In this document: positions 51,567 to 60,677 of the stretch, piece after piece
How positions within the stretch are numbered: position 1 is the first letter of the stretch
Layout of the letters: each line of letters begins with the position of its first letter
Assembly: GCA_000434555.1 (NCBI GenBank)
Contig: FR880110.1
Span: 25,211-89,210 of the forward strand
DNA: 64,000 nucleotides
DNA from: Clostridium sp. CAG:524
GTDB taxonomy: Bacteria; Bacillota_I; Bacilli_A; RF39; UBA660
Direction: 5' to 3'
Position numbers and translations under genes: made by a program
The notes under the pieces: model-generated
What the model saw: only the letters and a program-made list of their open reading frames with translations
What the model was told of the DNA's origin: nothing
Database searches by the model: none

Positions 51567-52070
51567 ATGAAAGGTAAAATAATAAGTTATTCTATATCTA
51601 TAGTATTTCTAATATTATTTATTTTTGTTTTGACATATTCTTATCTTAATACTAATTTTAGTCAAAAAGGAAATATAGATTATAAAAGAAAATACTATGA
51701 TATTGTATTTAATAATGTAACTATTGATGCAGATACTACTATGAAGGTTAAATTAGATAGTGATAGTGATACTATTAAAATAAAAGTAGAAGATTTAAAT
51801 GAATTTAGAAAAGCTAATTCCTTTAGTATAGATTTAACAAATATAGGTAATATAAATGCAATAATAAAGAATATAAGAATATTAAATACAAATTCAAATG
51901 TACAACTTAAAGATGTTAATGTAGATATATCTACAAATGTAAATGATATTATAAATGGTGGAGAAACAAAGAAATTAATAATTTGTATTACATATAATAA
52001 AACTAGTAAAATAGAAAATCCATATTACTTTTTTGATATAAAATATGATTTTGATGAAGTAATTCTTTAA
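51567..52070 (+). CDS. Exported single-anchor protein, TasA/CalY-like form
   Basis: 167 residues. An N-terminal hydrophobic segment (about 7-27) is followed by a beta-rich domain with Asn/Asp/Ile repeats (FNNVTIDADTTMKVKLDSDSDTIKIKVEDLNEFRKANSFSIDLTNIGNINAII). Order and size recall camelysin/TasA-type exported proteins or immunoglobulin-like adhesin modules, but no signature is certain. It has AGGAGAAA at the start and its own promoter region (TG-T-TATTAT at 51533-51541). Confidence 0.6.
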   Translation: MKGKIISYSISIVFLILFIFVLTYSYLNTNFSQKGNIDYKRKYYDIVFNNVTIDADTTMKVKLDSDSDTIKIKVEDLNEFRKANSFSIDLTNIGNINAIIKNIRILNTNSNVQLKDVNVDISTNVNDIINGGETKKLIICITYNKTSKIENPYYFFDIKYDFDEVIL

Positions 52071-52087
52071 AAAAAGAATTTTTTTTG
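52062..52087 (+). terminator. Intrinsic terminator
   Basis: AATTCTTT pairs with AAAGAATT, then eight T residues. The stop codon at 52068-52070 is in the hairpin. Confidence 0.78.
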
Positions 52088-52094
52088 ATATAAT
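52086..52094 (+). promoter_or_regulatory. Extended -10 promoter of ftsA-ftsZ
   Basis: TG-A-TATAAT starting on the terminator's T-run, the same arrangement as at 45504. Confidence 0.65.
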
Positions 52095-52119
52095 GTTTTT
52101 ATAGATTATAGGAGGATAC

Positions 52120-53355
52120 ATGAAGGAGATAATTTCTAGTTTAGATATTGGTTCATCTACAATAAAACTTGTAGTAGGTGAAGTTTATAATAATGAAGTT
52201 AATGTTTTGTCTGTATCTGAAGTAAAATCAAAAGGGGTTAAGAAGGGAATAATAGTAAATCCTGAAGAAACACTTGTATCATTAAAAGAAGCATTTAACA
52301 GAACCGAAGAAATGTTAAATATTAAAATTAATAAAGTAGTTTTATTAGTTCCATCATATTATGCTGAGTTTATAATAACTGAAGGTAGTACTAATGTTAG
52401 AAATGAAGAAGGTATTATTGATGGTAATGATATAGTATCTGTTTTACAATCATGTGTTTATAATAAAGTACCTAATAATAAAGAATTCATATCAATTATG
52501 CCAATTGAATTTGTTATTGATGATAAAGAAAAAGTAAAAGATCCAAAAGGTATGAAAGCTGAGAAATTATCATGTAAGGCAGTAATAAGTTTAGCACCTA
52601 AAAAGAATGTGTATACAGCAGTTTCACTTTTAGAAAATTTAGGGGTAGGAGTTGTAGATATAAATTTTGGTGGTATTGCTGACTATTATGAATTTAAGAC
52701 TAGTGAACTTGATAAGAAGAATACAGCAGTTGTTAATATAGGTGATGAAAAAACTGAAGTAAGTATATTCAAAAAAGGAATAATGATTGAAACAGAAAAT
52801 ATAGAAATTGGTGGAAAAAATATTGACAGAGATATTTGTTACATATATGATATAAGTAGAAAGAGTGCAAAAGTATTGAAGAAAAAATTTGCTTTAGCAT
52901 CTAAAAGAAATGCATCTACTTCATGGAGTGAAGATGTAGAAAATAATACAAAAGAGAATATAAAAATAAGTCAATATGAATTAAGTGAAATAATTAATTC
53001 AAGGATAAAAGAGATATTGGAACTAGTAAAAAAGCAAATTAACCTCTTAACAAAGATGGAAATTAGTTATATAATAATAACTGGAGGAACAACAGAGGTA
53101 AATGATTTTAATCTAGTTGTCGATGAAGTGTTTGGTAGAGAAATGAAATCTTATAAGGTAAAAGAAATAGGATGCAGACACAATAAATATTCTAGTTCTC
53201 TTGGACTAATAAAATATTATCATGATAAGTTAGCGTTTAGAAATAAACTTGCTTATACAGTTGATGAAGAAAGTCAAAGTGAACTTATAAATACAAAGAA
53301 AAGTAATAATAGCACAGTACTTGGAAAAATATATGGATATTTTTTCAACGATTAA
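52120..53355 (+). CDS. ftsA: Cell division protein FtsA
   Basis: 411 residues. Actin-like ATPase that tethers FtsZ to the membrane. SLDIGSSTIKLVVGEV is the first phosphate loop, the SHS2 domain follows (PEETLVSLKEAFNRTEEMLN), AVVNIGDEKTEVSIFKKG is the second phosphate motif, and IIITGGTTEVNDFN the adenosine motif. The C-terminal amphipathic helix (VLGKIYGYFFND) is the membrane anchor. ftsZ starts ten bases later. No mur genes lie nearby. Confidence 0.96.
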   Translation: MKEIISSLDIGSSTIKLVVGEVYNNEVNVLSVSEVKSKGVKKGIIVNPEETLVSLKEAFNRTEEMLNIKINKVVLLVPSYYAEFIITEGSTNVRNEEGIIDGNDIVSVLQSCVYNKVPNNKEFISIMPIEFVIDDKEKVKDPKGMKAEKLSCKAVISLAPKKNVYTAVSLLENLGVGVVDINFGGIADYYEFKTSELDKKNTAVVNIGDEKTEVSIFKKGIMIETENIEIGGKNIDRDICYIYDISRKSAKVLKKKFALASKRNASTSWSEDVENNTKENIKISQYELSEIINSRIKEILELVKKQINLLTKMEISYIIITGGTTEVNDFNLVVDEVFGREMKSYKVKEIGCRHNKYSSSLGLIKYYHDKLAFRNKLAYTVDEESQSELINTKKSNNSTVLGKIYGYFFND

Positions 53356-53365
53356 GGAGTGAAAT

Positions 53366-54427
53366 ATGAATAATTTAGAGATGGATCAAATAGCCGATAT
53401 AAAAGTAATTGGTGTCGGTGGTGGCGGATGTAATGCAGTAAATAGAATGATAGATTCAGGACTTAGAGGAGTTGAATTTATTGTTGCGAATACTGATCAA
53501 CAAGTATTAAATGTATCTCATGCCGAAAATAAAATTCAATTAGGAAAGACTATAACTAAAGGAAGAGGAGCAGGTACTAGACCAGAGGTTGGTAGAGAAG
53601 CAGCACTTGAAGCAAAAGAAGAAATTGAGGATGCTTTAAGAGGAGCTGATATGGTATTTGTTACTTGTGGACTTGGTGGTGGAACTGGTACAGGAGCTGC
53701 TCCAGTTGTTGCTGAAATCGCACAAAATCTTGGATGTTTAACAGTTGCAATAGTAACTAAACCATTTAAGTTTGAAGGTAAGAAAAGAATGGATTATGCT
53801 TTAGTTGGACTTGATGAACTTAGAAAACATGTTGATACTATTGTTGTAATACCTAATGATAAGTTAAGAGATTTAATTGATAGAAGTACTCCACTTAATG
53901 CAGCATTTAAAGAAGTTGATAATGTTCTTCGTTTAGGAGTTCAATCAATAAGTGACTTAATTAGTGTTCCAGGACTTGTTAACCTAGACTTTGCTGATGT
54001 TAGAACTATCATGGAAGATAGAGGAGATGCACTTATTGGTATAGGTGTTGGATTTGGAGATAATAGGGCAGTAGAAGCTGCTAAACAAGCAGTAAATAGT
54101 CCACTACTTGAACAAACTATCAATGGAGCAACAGATTGTATTGTTAATATAACTGGTGGTAATTCCATGGGACTTTTTGAAGCAGAAGATGCTGTTGAAG
54201 TTGTAAGAGCAGTAGCCAATACAGATGTAAATATCATATTTGGTGCTGTTATCAATGAAGCATTAACTGATGAAATAGTTGTTACAGTTATCGCAACAGG
54301 ATTTGAAGATTCAACTGAACCACTTTATCGCTCAATAGAAGGAGAAAAGAAATCAGTTCAAGAAATCAAAGATGATGACGATGATGAATTAGAAATGCCA
54401 GCATTCTTAAGAAATAGAGATTTCTAA
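53366..54427 (+). CDS. ftsZ: Cell division protein FtsZ
   Basis: 353 residues. Tubulin-like GTPase forming the division ring. [35 protein letters not shown] (the GTP-binding signature near residue 105), and [22 protein letters not shown] are present. The C-terminal conserved peptide reads [11 protein letters not shown], the FtsA-binding end. Ribosome site AAGGAGTGA. Confidence 0.98.
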   Translation: MNNLEMDQIADIKVIGVGGGGCNAVNRMIDSGLRGVEFIVANTDQQVLNVSHAENKIQLGKTITKGRGAGTRPEVGREAALEAKEEIEDALRGADMVFVTCGLGGGTGTGAAPVVAEIAQNLGCLTVAIVTKPFKFEGKKRMDYALVGLDELRKHVDTIVVIPNDKLRDLIDRSTPLNAAFKEVDNVLRLGVQSISDLISVPGLVNLDFADVRTIMEDRGDALIGIGVGFGDNRAVEAAKQAVNSPLLEQTINGATDCIVNITGGNSMGLFEAEDAVEVVRAVANTDVNIIFGAVINEALTDEIVVTVIATGFEDSTEPLYRSIEGEKKSVQEIKDDDDDELEMPAFLRNRDF

Positions 54428-54454
54428 AACAATAAAAAATAGAATCAAAATAAT

Positions 54455-54481
54455 GAAGGTACTAGAAATAGTACTTTTTAT
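54455..54481 (+). terminator. Intrinsic terminator of ftsAZ
   Basis: AAGGTACTA and TAGTACTTT form a nine-base stem with one G:T pair around GAAA, then T residues. Confidence 0.8.
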
Positions 54482-54514
54482 CTTGTCTAATTTTTATAGA
54501 ATAGGAAGTGTGAT

Positions 54515-54595
54515 ATGAAGAAATATATAATTCTTGGTCAAACGATGTATATGGCGTTTCACCAGCATTTAGAATTGGGTAAGCATGTAAACTAA
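54515..54595 (+). pseudogene. Gene remnant overlapping a 26-codon reading frame
   Basis: ATG 54515 behind AGGAAGTG opens 26 codons in one frame. In another frame, 54532-54582 reads SWSNDVYGVSPAFRIG then stop, which resembles the last residues of DUF6273-type or similar extracellular domains (...YGVRPAFW...). The likeliest reading is the tail of a deleted gene; whether the small frame is translated is unknown. A terminator-like hairpin follows (54605-54632). Three TTTACAT repeats between there and 54670 are unexplained. Confidence 0.35.
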
Positions 54596-54604
54596 ATTGT
54601 AAAA

Positions 54605-54632
54605 AGATGGTATTGAAAAATGCTATTTTTTT
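54605..54632 (+). terminator. Terminator-like hairpin
   Basis: ATGGTATT and AATGCTAT pair (two G:T pairs) around a GAAA loop, then a T-run. Confidence 0.65.
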
Positions 54633-54733
54633 AATTTACATCTAATTTACATTACATATTGATTTACATAATAAAAAAATATATAATGAATTTAAGAGTA
54701 GTAAAGATAATACTGCTATAGGAGGGTTATAAT

Positions 54734-56263
54734 ATGAAGAAAGGGAAGGACAATACTAAAAAAGTAATAGACGTAAAAGATAACTTCATGGAAGAAGAAG
54801 ACAACGACAAAAGAGTTATCATTTTTGTAGCTATTGCTATATTAGTAATTGTTGGTACAATAATTGGTCTTCTAGTTGGCTGTGAAAAGAAAGAGGAAGA
54901 TGATCCTGTTAAACCAAATAACAACAAGACAACAACACCAGTTAAAAGAGAAGACGACAAGAAAGACAAAGATGTTGAACCAACAACAAAGAAAGTAGTT
55001 GTTAAAAAATTATCAACTAAGACTGAAAATACAACTAAGACTCACACAAAGAAACTTACTGTTACATTCTTCATGATTGATGAAAAATATTCATACATGA
55101 CTGAAATAGAAAACAATAGTAAAGTTAAAGCACATGAGGTATCAGGTTATGAAAATTGTAAATACTATACTGATGAAACAAGTAACACTGAATTTGATTT
55201 TACAAAGAATATAACTAAAGATACTAATATCTATATGACTTGTTCATTAACAACATATACTATTAAATATGATAGAACTAGCAATAATGTAACTAGTTAT
55301 AATATTAAAGATGGTAATGTTGAATTATTTGATGGTTATGATGCTGATATGATATTTGATGGATGGTATACTGATACTGCTTATACAAATAAAGTTACAT
55401 CATTAAGTCCAAGTATAATTAAATATGCTGATAGTGAAAACGTTATCAATTTATATGCTAAATTTGTAGAATATTATACAGTTAGTTATTATGATGAAGA
55501 TAATACATTAATTAGATCAGAAGATTTAGCTAAAGCTAATTTAAGTAACTATACGCTTAATGCTGATTATAGTTGTCCTAATGGAGCTAAATTACTAGGA
55601 TTTACAAGTTCACTTGGAAGTTCAGTAATTAAATATGCAAAGAATGAGGTTATTGAAGTAACAGGAAACACTAATATATATACTAAGTGTGGTAAAGCAA
55701 CAGTTATATATGTAAGTGAAGATACTACGGTAACAGTTGGTTATAATGAAGAAGAAATAGAAAAATATGAGGTTCCAAAACCAAATGATGTAGGACTTGA
55801 AACACCAACTTACTTCGTAAAAGTTGATGAGAAAACTGAAACAAGTATGGAAGTAATTCCAGATGAAGCTTTAGAAGCGATTGAAAATCAAATCAAGTTA
55901 AGTGAGGCTAAAAAGAAAGCTGGAAGTAATACTGAAATATCAGTTGGAGATAATGTTGAAGAAAAAGAAAAAGTTTTTGATGGATGGGTTACTAAAGAAG
56001 AAAATCCAGAAGAACCTGAAAATCCAATAGTTACTCCAGTAGATGAAAATTATAAACCTACAGAAGATGTTGAAAATAAACTTGAAGCTGTATGGAAAGA
56101 ACAAGAAGAAGATAAGACTGAAGTTCTAACAGGTGAAACAGAAGTAGAAGGCGAAACTATTAATGAAGTAGTAGAACCGCCAACTATAGAAGAACCACCA
56201 GTACAAGAAACAGAAGTTATAGAAGTACCAACTATAGAAGAAGTACCAAATATAACAATGTAA
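54734..56263 (+). CDS. Surface protein with InlB-type repeats
   Basis: 509 residues. A cytoplasmic basic start, one membrane helix (about 31-52, with a Cys at its outer end), a Lys/Thr/Asp-rich linker, then InlB B-repeat/Listeria-Bacteroides-type modules (TYTIKYDRTSNNVTSYNI..DGYDADMIFDGWYTDTAYTNKVTSL; YYTVSYYDEDNTLI). A Glu/Pro/Thr-rich tail closes it (about 420-509), without LPxTG. Probably anchored by the N-terminus and exposed outside. Function unknown; adhesion is only a guess. Ribosome site GGAGGG. Confidence 0.8.
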   Translation: MKKGKDNTKKVIDVKDNFMEEEDNDKRVIIFVAIAILVIVGTIIGLLVGCEKKEEDDPVKPNNNKTTTPVKREDDKKDKDVEPTTKKVVVKKLSTKTENTTKTHTKKLTVTFFMIDEKYSYMTEIENNSKVKAHEVSGYENCKYYTDETSNTEFDFTKNITKDTNIYMTCSLTTYTIKYDRTSNNVTSYNIKDGNVELFDGYDADMIFDGWYTDTAYTNKVTSLSPSIIKYADSENVINLYAKFVEYYTVSYYDEDNTLIRSEDLAKANLSNYTLNADYSCPNGAKLLGFTSSLGSSVIKYAKNEVIEVTGNTNIYTKCGKATVIYVSEDTTVTVGYNEEEIEKYEVPKPNDVGLETPTYFVKVDEKTETSMEVIPDEALEAIENQIKLSEAKKKAGSNTEISVGDNVEEKEKVFDGWVTKEENPEEPENPIVTPVDENYKPTEDVENKLEAVWKEQEEDKTEVLTGETEVEGETINEVVEPPTIEEPPVQETEVIEVPTIEEVPNITM

Positions 56264-56266
56264 CAT

Positions 56267-56291
56267 AAAGCATTCTTAAAGAATGCTTTTT
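56267..56291 (+). terminator. Intrinsic terminator
   Basis: AAAGCATTC pairs with GAATGCTTT around TTAAA, then T residues. Confidence 0.9.
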
Positions 56292-56306
56292 ATATAGTAA
56301 AAAACA

Positions 56307-56315
56307 TGTTATAAT
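56307..56315 (+). promoter_or_regulatory. Extended -10 promoter of the ygjP-hisS gene run
   Basis: TG-T-TATAAT, 16 bases before the ATG, with GAGGT between. The six genes to 60597 follow with no further clear promoter. Confidence 0.6.
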
Positions 56316-56331
56316 TAAAAAGAGGTACATT

Positions 56332-56967
56332 ATGGAAATTACACTAGATAATAAAACATTCAAAGTATTTATAACTAAAAAAAACAATAAGAATATGTAT
56401 TTAAGAGTTAAAAAAGATGGAATATATATTACATGTAATTATTTTGTTACTAAGGGATTAATTAAGTCATTTATTGAAAAGAATAAAGATTCAATACTTG
56501 AAATGAATGAAAGAATACAAAAGAAAGAACAAAAGAAAGAAGAATTTTATTATTTAGGAAATAAGTATGACGTTATAATATTAAATACAGTTTCTAAAAT
56601 AGAATTCATAGATGATAAAGTTTATGTTAAAAACAAAACATATTTAAATACATTTCTTAAAAAAGAAGCAGAAAGAATATTTAATGAAAGACTAGAAATA
56701 TGTTATAATTTATTTGAAGAAGATATTCCATATCCAGAATTGTTAATAGGTAAAATGACTCGAAAGTGGGGCTACTGTAATAAAAGTAAAAAACTTATTA
56801 AATTAAATTTTGAATTAATAAAATATAGTATTAATGAAATAGATTATGTAATTATACATGAACTATCTCATTTGATAGAATTTAATCATTCAAAGAATTT
56901 TTGGAATATTGTTAAGAAATATAAACCTGATTATAAAGAGAGTACTAAAGTATTAAAGGAGGAATAA
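56332..56967 (+). CDS. YgjP-like metallopeptidase (DUF45)
   Basis: 211 residues. The zinc motif IIHELSHLIEFNHSKNFWNIVKKYKPDYKE (HExxH and the later His) and GKMTRKWGYCNKSKKLIKLNFELI are hallmarks of the YgjP/DUF45 family, thought to be zinc peptidases. No signal peptide, so it is cytoplasmic. Next gene begins one base after its stop. Confidence 0.92.
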   Translation: MEITLDNKTFKVFITKKNNKNMYLRVKKDGIYITCNYFVTKGLIKSFIEKNKDSILEMNERIQKKEQKKEEFYYLGNKYDVIILNTVSKIEFIDDKVYVKNKTYLNTFLKKEAERIFNERLEICYNLFEEDIPYPELLIGKMTRKWGYCNKSKKLIKLNFELIKYSINEIDYVIIHELSHLIEFNHSKNFWNIVKKYKPDYKESTKVLKEE

Positions 56968-56968
56968 C

Positions 56969-57694
56969 ATGCTTATAACATCTAAAGATAATAATAGAAT
57001 TAAAGAAGTAAGAAAACTTTTAAATAAGAAATATTCTATAGAAAAAGGATTATTTGTTATTGAAGGAGAAAACTTAGTAGAAGAAGCTATTAAAAATAAT
57101 TTACTTGTAGAATTATTTGTTCTTGAAAGCTATGAATGTAATTATGATGTTCCTTATGATATAGTTACTCTTGATATTATGAAAAGTATGAGTGATTTAA
57201 AGAGTACTCCAAGATTACTAGGTGTTGCGAAAATTAAAAATGATAATAAAATAGGTTCTAAAATACTTATATTAGATGGAGTGCAAGATCCTGGTAATGC
57301 TGGTACTATTATAAGAAATGCAGTAGCATTTGATATAGACACTATTATATTTAGTAATGATTCAGTAAGTCCATATAATGAAAAAGTATTAAGAAGTACT
57401 GGTGGTATGATATTTAATACTAATATAATAATAGGTAATATTGAAGAATTGATAAGTGAGATAAAGAATAGAAATATTAAAGTAATAGGTACATCATTAA
57501 AATCTTCTATTTCACTTGAAAAACTTGAAAAAACTCGCGAATTTGCTATAATATTTGGAAATGAAGGGAATGGAGTAAAAGATAATATATTAAGTTTATG
57601 TGATGAAATAGTTAGAATAGATATGAATCCTAAATGTGAAAGTTTAAATGTGGGAGTATCTACTGCTATAATATTATATTATTTATATAAGTGA
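56969..57694 (+). CDS. TrmH/SpoU-family RNA 2'-O-methyltransferase
   Basis: 241 residues. N-terminal substrate-binding region (KDNNRIKEVRKLLNKKYSIEKGLFVIEGENLVEEA) and SPOUT knot with LDGVQDPGNAGTIIRNAVAFDIDTI, FAIIFGNEGNGVKDNIL and MNPKCESLNVGVSTAIILYYLY. It methylates a ribose in rRNA or tRNA; B. subtilis YsgA is the closest form. Ribosome site AAAGGAGGA at the end of the previous gene. Confidence 0.95.
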   Translation: MLITSKDNNRIKEVRKLLNKKYSIEKGLFVIEGENLVEEAIKNNLLVELFVLESYECNYDVPYDIVTLDIMKSMSDLKSTPRLLGVAKIKNDNKIGSKILILDGVQDPGNAGTIIRNAVAFDIDTIIFSNDSVSPYNEKVLRSTGGMIFNTNIIIGNIEELISEIKNRNIKVIGTSLKSSISLEKLEKTREFAIIFGNEGNGVKDNILSLCDEIVRIDMNPKCESLNVGVSTAIILYYLYK

Positions 57695-57704
57695 AGAGGT
57701 TGTT

Positions 57705-58184
57705 ATGAAATACATATTTATTGGAAGGATAGTTAATACACATGCCCTTAAGGGCGAAGTAAGAATAGTAAGTGATTTTGAATTTAAAGATAGAATTTTT
57801 AAAGAAAACACTCTTCTTTATATTGGAGAAAATAAAGATAAAGAAATAATTGAAACATATAGAAAACATAAACAATTTGATATGGTTAAATTTAAGGGAA
57901 TAGACTATATAAATGATGTATTAAAATATAAAGGTAGTAAGGTATATATTGATGAATCTATTCTTAATCTTAAAGATGATGAAATACTTATAAGTGAACT
58001 AATAAATATGGATGTGTACAATGATAATAAATATGTTGGTAGAATAACTGAATATAGAAGTGATAATGGTAATAATATGTTAAGAGTTAATAATAAGTTA
58101 ATACCATATAATAAAGATTTTATTACAAAAATAGATAAAGAAAATAAAAGTATTTATTTTCATGATATAGGAGTGTTTTTATGA
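57705..58184 (+). CDS. rimM: Ribosome maturation factor RimM
   Basis: 159 residues. IGRIVNTHALKGEVRIVSDFEF is the family opening, with YRKHKQFDMVKFKGIDYINDVLKYKGSKVYID and a C-terminal PRC-barrel (YVGRITEYRSDNGNNMLRVNNKLIPY). It assists 30S maturation. trmD starts four bases before its stop, the standard rimM-trmD pairing. Confidence 0.95.
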   Translation: MKYIFIGRIVNTHALKGEVRIVSDFEFKDRIFKENTLLYIGENKDKEIIETYRKHKQFDMVKFKGIDYINDVLKYKGSKVYIDESILNLKDDEILISELINMDVYNDNKYVGRITEYRSDNGNNMLRVNNKLIPYNKDFITKIDKENKSIYFHDIGVFL

Positions 58185-58840
58185 GAATAGATATATTAAC
58201 ATTATTTCCTAGTATGTTTGATGGCTTCAAGACAGAAAGTATTATGAAAAGAGCTATTGAAAAAGGAAAAGTAAAAATAAATATTATTGATATAAGAGAT
58301 TATACACCATATAAAAATAATCAAGTTGATGATTATCAATTTGGTGGTGGTGGGGGTATGATAATGATGTGTGAACCTGTATTTAATGCAGTGGAAAGTA
58401 TTAGAACAGAAGATTCAATTGTTATCTTACTTACTCCAAGAGGTGAAACTTATAATGAAAAGAAAGCATATGAATTTAAAGATAAAAAACATCTTATAAT
58501 AATATGTGGTCATTATGAAGGATTTGATGAAAGAATATATACTCTTGCTGATGAACTTGTTTCAATTGGTAACTTTATACTTACAGGTGGGGAATTACCA
58601 GCAATGATGATAACAGACTCAGTAGTAAGACTAATTGATGGAGTAATAACAAGTACAAGTCTTGAATATGAAAGTTTCAATGATAATTTACTTGATTATC
58701 CAGTTTATACTAAACCAAGAGAATTTAGAGGAATGGAAGTACCAGAAGTATTACTAAATGGTAACCATAAACTAATAAATGAATATAGAGAAAGTGAAAG
58801 AAAAAGAATAACAAAAGAATATAGAAAAGATTTATTATAG
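58181..58840 (+). CDS. trmD: tRNA (guanine-N1)-methyltransferase TrmD
   Basis: 219 residues. It makes m1G37 in tRNA. LTLFPSMFDGFKTESIMKRA, DYQFGGGGGMIMMCEPV, LTPRGETYNEKKA, ICGHYEGFDERIYTLADELVSIGNFILTGGELPAMMITDSVVRLIDG are the family signatures, including the knot and the catalytic Asp. rplS and ffh, often nearby in other bacteria, are absent. Confidence 0.98.
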   Translation: MRIDILTLFPSMFDGFKTESIMKRAIEKGKVKINIIDIRDYTPYKNNQVDDYQFGGGGGMIMMCEPVFNAVESIRTEDSIVILLTPRGETYNEKKAYEFKDKKHLIIICGHYEGFDERIYTLADELVSIGNFILTGGELPAMMITDSVVRLIDGVITSTSLEYESFNDNLLDYPVYTKPREFRGMEVPEVLLNGNHKLINEYRESERKRITKEYRKDLL

Positions 58841-58849
58841 GTGATATGT

Positions 58850-59308
58850 ATGAGATATGTAATAGAACATAAAGGAGAAGAAAAGAAATTAACTTATCAT
58901 AACGTTAAGATAGTTGGACTATCTGTTACTCCTAAAAACAACGTAAAAGATTTAACTATCAAAGCTGATAAAATTATTTTAATAGACCCTAATTTATGTG
59001 AAACATACATACGTAGAAGAATAAATAAAAAAATAGATAAAGTAATAAAATTTATGATAAAAATACTAAATGATGAAGATACAACTGATGGAGATGCAGG
59101 ACTTGTATTAGATGAAGTAAATAAATTAAAAGGAATAATTATTAATAAATATAAAGAATATATGTTAGAAAGTGAATATAAAACATTACTTACCAAACTT
59201 ATATTAATTGAAGAAGAATTCAAAAGAAATTATAATAATAAATTATATAATACATATGGTAATAACATATATTATGAAGAAGAATTTAGTGAAGGAAGAA
59301 GTAGATAA
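58850..59308 (+). CDS. Hypothetical protein between trmD and hisS
   Basis: 152 residues, mixed: a beta-rich start (RYVIEHKGEEKKLTYHNVKIVGLSVTPKNN) and a helical remainder with acidic end (YYEEEFSEGRSR). No motif recognised. ATG 58850 follows AGGTGAT; its stop overlaps hisS by one base, so it is coupled to translation genes. Confidence 0.7.
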   Translation: MRYVIEHKGEEKKLTYHNVKIVGLSVTPKNNVKDLTIKADKIILIDPNLCETYIRRRINKKIDKVIKFMIKILNDEDTTDGDAGLVLDEVNKLKGIIINKYKEYMLESEYKTLLTKLILIEEEFKRNYNNKLYNTYGNNIYYEEEFSEGRSR

Positions 59309-60597
59309 TGAAAGAAGATTTTAAATTAATGAATTTAAAAGGTACTAGTGATTTTTTACCTGAAGAACAAATTATTAGAAATAGAATTACTGATACCTTA
59401 AAGAAAAAGTTTGAACTATATGGATTTTTACCACTTGAAACACCAATATTATGCTACTATGATTTACTTGCGAGTAAATATGCAGGTGGTGCTGAAATAT
59501 TAAAGGAAGTTTATAAGTTTAAAGATCAAGGTATGAGAGATATAGGTCTTCGTTATGATTTAACAGTACCATTTTCTAAAGTAATTGGTATGAATAAAGG
59601 ACTTATATTACCATTTAAGAGATATGAAATAGGTAAAGTATTTAGAGATGGACCTGTAAAATTAGGTAGAGCTCGTGAATTTTATCAATGTGATGTTGAT
59701 GCTTGTGGAGTTGAATCTCCTTATGCTGAAATAGAATATTTCATGATGAGTAAAGAAGTATTTAAAGAATTTAATCTTGATGTTGAAATAAGATATAACA
59801 ATAGAAAATTCTTGAGTGGATTACTTGAATATGTAAGTGTTCCTAAAGAAAATATTGGAGCATTCATAACATTAATTGATAAATTAGATAAGTTAACTAG
59901 AGATGATATTGAAAGTGAACTTGAAGAATTATCATCTAAAGAAGTAGTAGATAAAGTATTTAAATATTTTGAATATGATTTAGAAATGTTAACAAGTGAA
60001 CTAGAAAATACAAATGTAGAATTATTAATAGAAGGAATAAATGAACTTAATAGTTTAGATAAACTTATTAAAGATTTGAATTTAGATTTATGTAAGTTTA
60101 CACCTTTTTTAGCAAGAGGTCTTGAAATATATACTGGAACAGTATGGGAAATATTTGATAAAACTGGTGAATTTAAATCAGCTTTAGGTGGTGGTGGAAG
60201 ATATGATAAAATAATCACCAACTTTTTACACAATGGTGAAGAGTATCCAGCAATAGGTATGTCATTTGGATTAGAACCAATGTATACACTACTTAAAGAA
60301 AGAGAATCAAAAGAATTAAAGAAGTATGACGTGTATGTTTATTCATTTAATAATGATAAATACTTATTTGAAATATCTAATATGTTAAGACAAAACAATA
60401 TAAAAGTATTAACAGAACTTAATAATATAAAATTAAAGAAAGCAATGAATAATGCTAATCGTGAAAAAATAGATAAAGTTATCATAATAGGTGAAGATGA
60501 ACTTAAGAATAATTCAGTTACATTAAAAGATATGGTAACAGGTAATCAAGAACTAGTGAAAATAGAAGATATAGTTTCAAAAATAAAAGAGATGTAA
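59308..60597 (+). CDS. hisS: Histidyl-tRNA synthetase
   Basis: 429 residues. Class II synthetase: motif 1 region KKKFELYGFLPLETPI, GLRYDLTVPFSKVI, motif 2 RYEIGKVFRDGPVKLGRAREFYQCDVDACG, the His-specific LARGLEIYTGTVWEIF and motif 3 AIGMSFGLEPMY, then an anticodon-binding domain. The motif 2 wording (RDGPxKxGRxREFxQCDVD) is of the archaeal/eukaryotic-like and clostridial second type rather than the usual bacterial RRERPQKGRYRQFHQ. HisZ is unlikely because the anticodon domain is present. Confidence 0.95.
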   Translation: MKEDFKLMNLKGTSDFLPEEQIIRNRITDTLKKKFELYGFLPLETPILCYYDLLASKYAGGAEILKEVYKFKDQGMRDIGLRYDLTVPFSKVIGMNKGLILPFKRYEIGKVFRDGPVKLGRAREFYQCDVDACGVESPYAEIEYFMMSKEVFKEFNLDVEIRYNNRKFLSGLLEYVSVPKENIGAFITLIDKLDKLTRDDIESELEELSSKEVVDKVFKYFEYDLEMLTSELENTNVELLIEGINELNSLDKLIKDLNLDLCKFTPFLARGLEIYTGTVWEIFDKTGEFKSALGGGGRYDKIITNFLHNGEEYPAIGMSFGLEPMYTLLKERESKELKKYDVYVYSFNNDKYLFEISNMLRQNNIKVLTELNNIKLKKAMNNANREKIDKVIIIGEDELKNNSVTLKDMVTGNQELVKIEDIVSKIKEM

Positions 60598-60625
60598 AGA
60601 ATATACTTCTTTACATCTTTTATTT
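60591..60625 (+). terminator. Terminator overlapping the hisS stop codon
   Basis: GATGTAAAG pairs with CTTTACATC, then T residues. The TAA at 60595-60597 lies in the left arm. Confidence 0.85.
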
Positions 60626-60651
60626 GATTAAATATTTTAATGTGATAAAAT
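60624..60651 (+). promoter_or_regulatory. Promoter of the prepilin-like gene
   Basis: TTGATT (60624-60629), 16-base spacer, TAAAAT (60646-60651), with TG one base before the -10. Confidence 0.6.
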
Positions 60652-60677
60652 ATATATTGAAAGATAGGTTGATTGTT

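Noticed and set aside
59721..60233. 170-codon antisense frame in hisS
   Set aside because: Ser/Leu-rich mirror frame inside a clearly coding gene.
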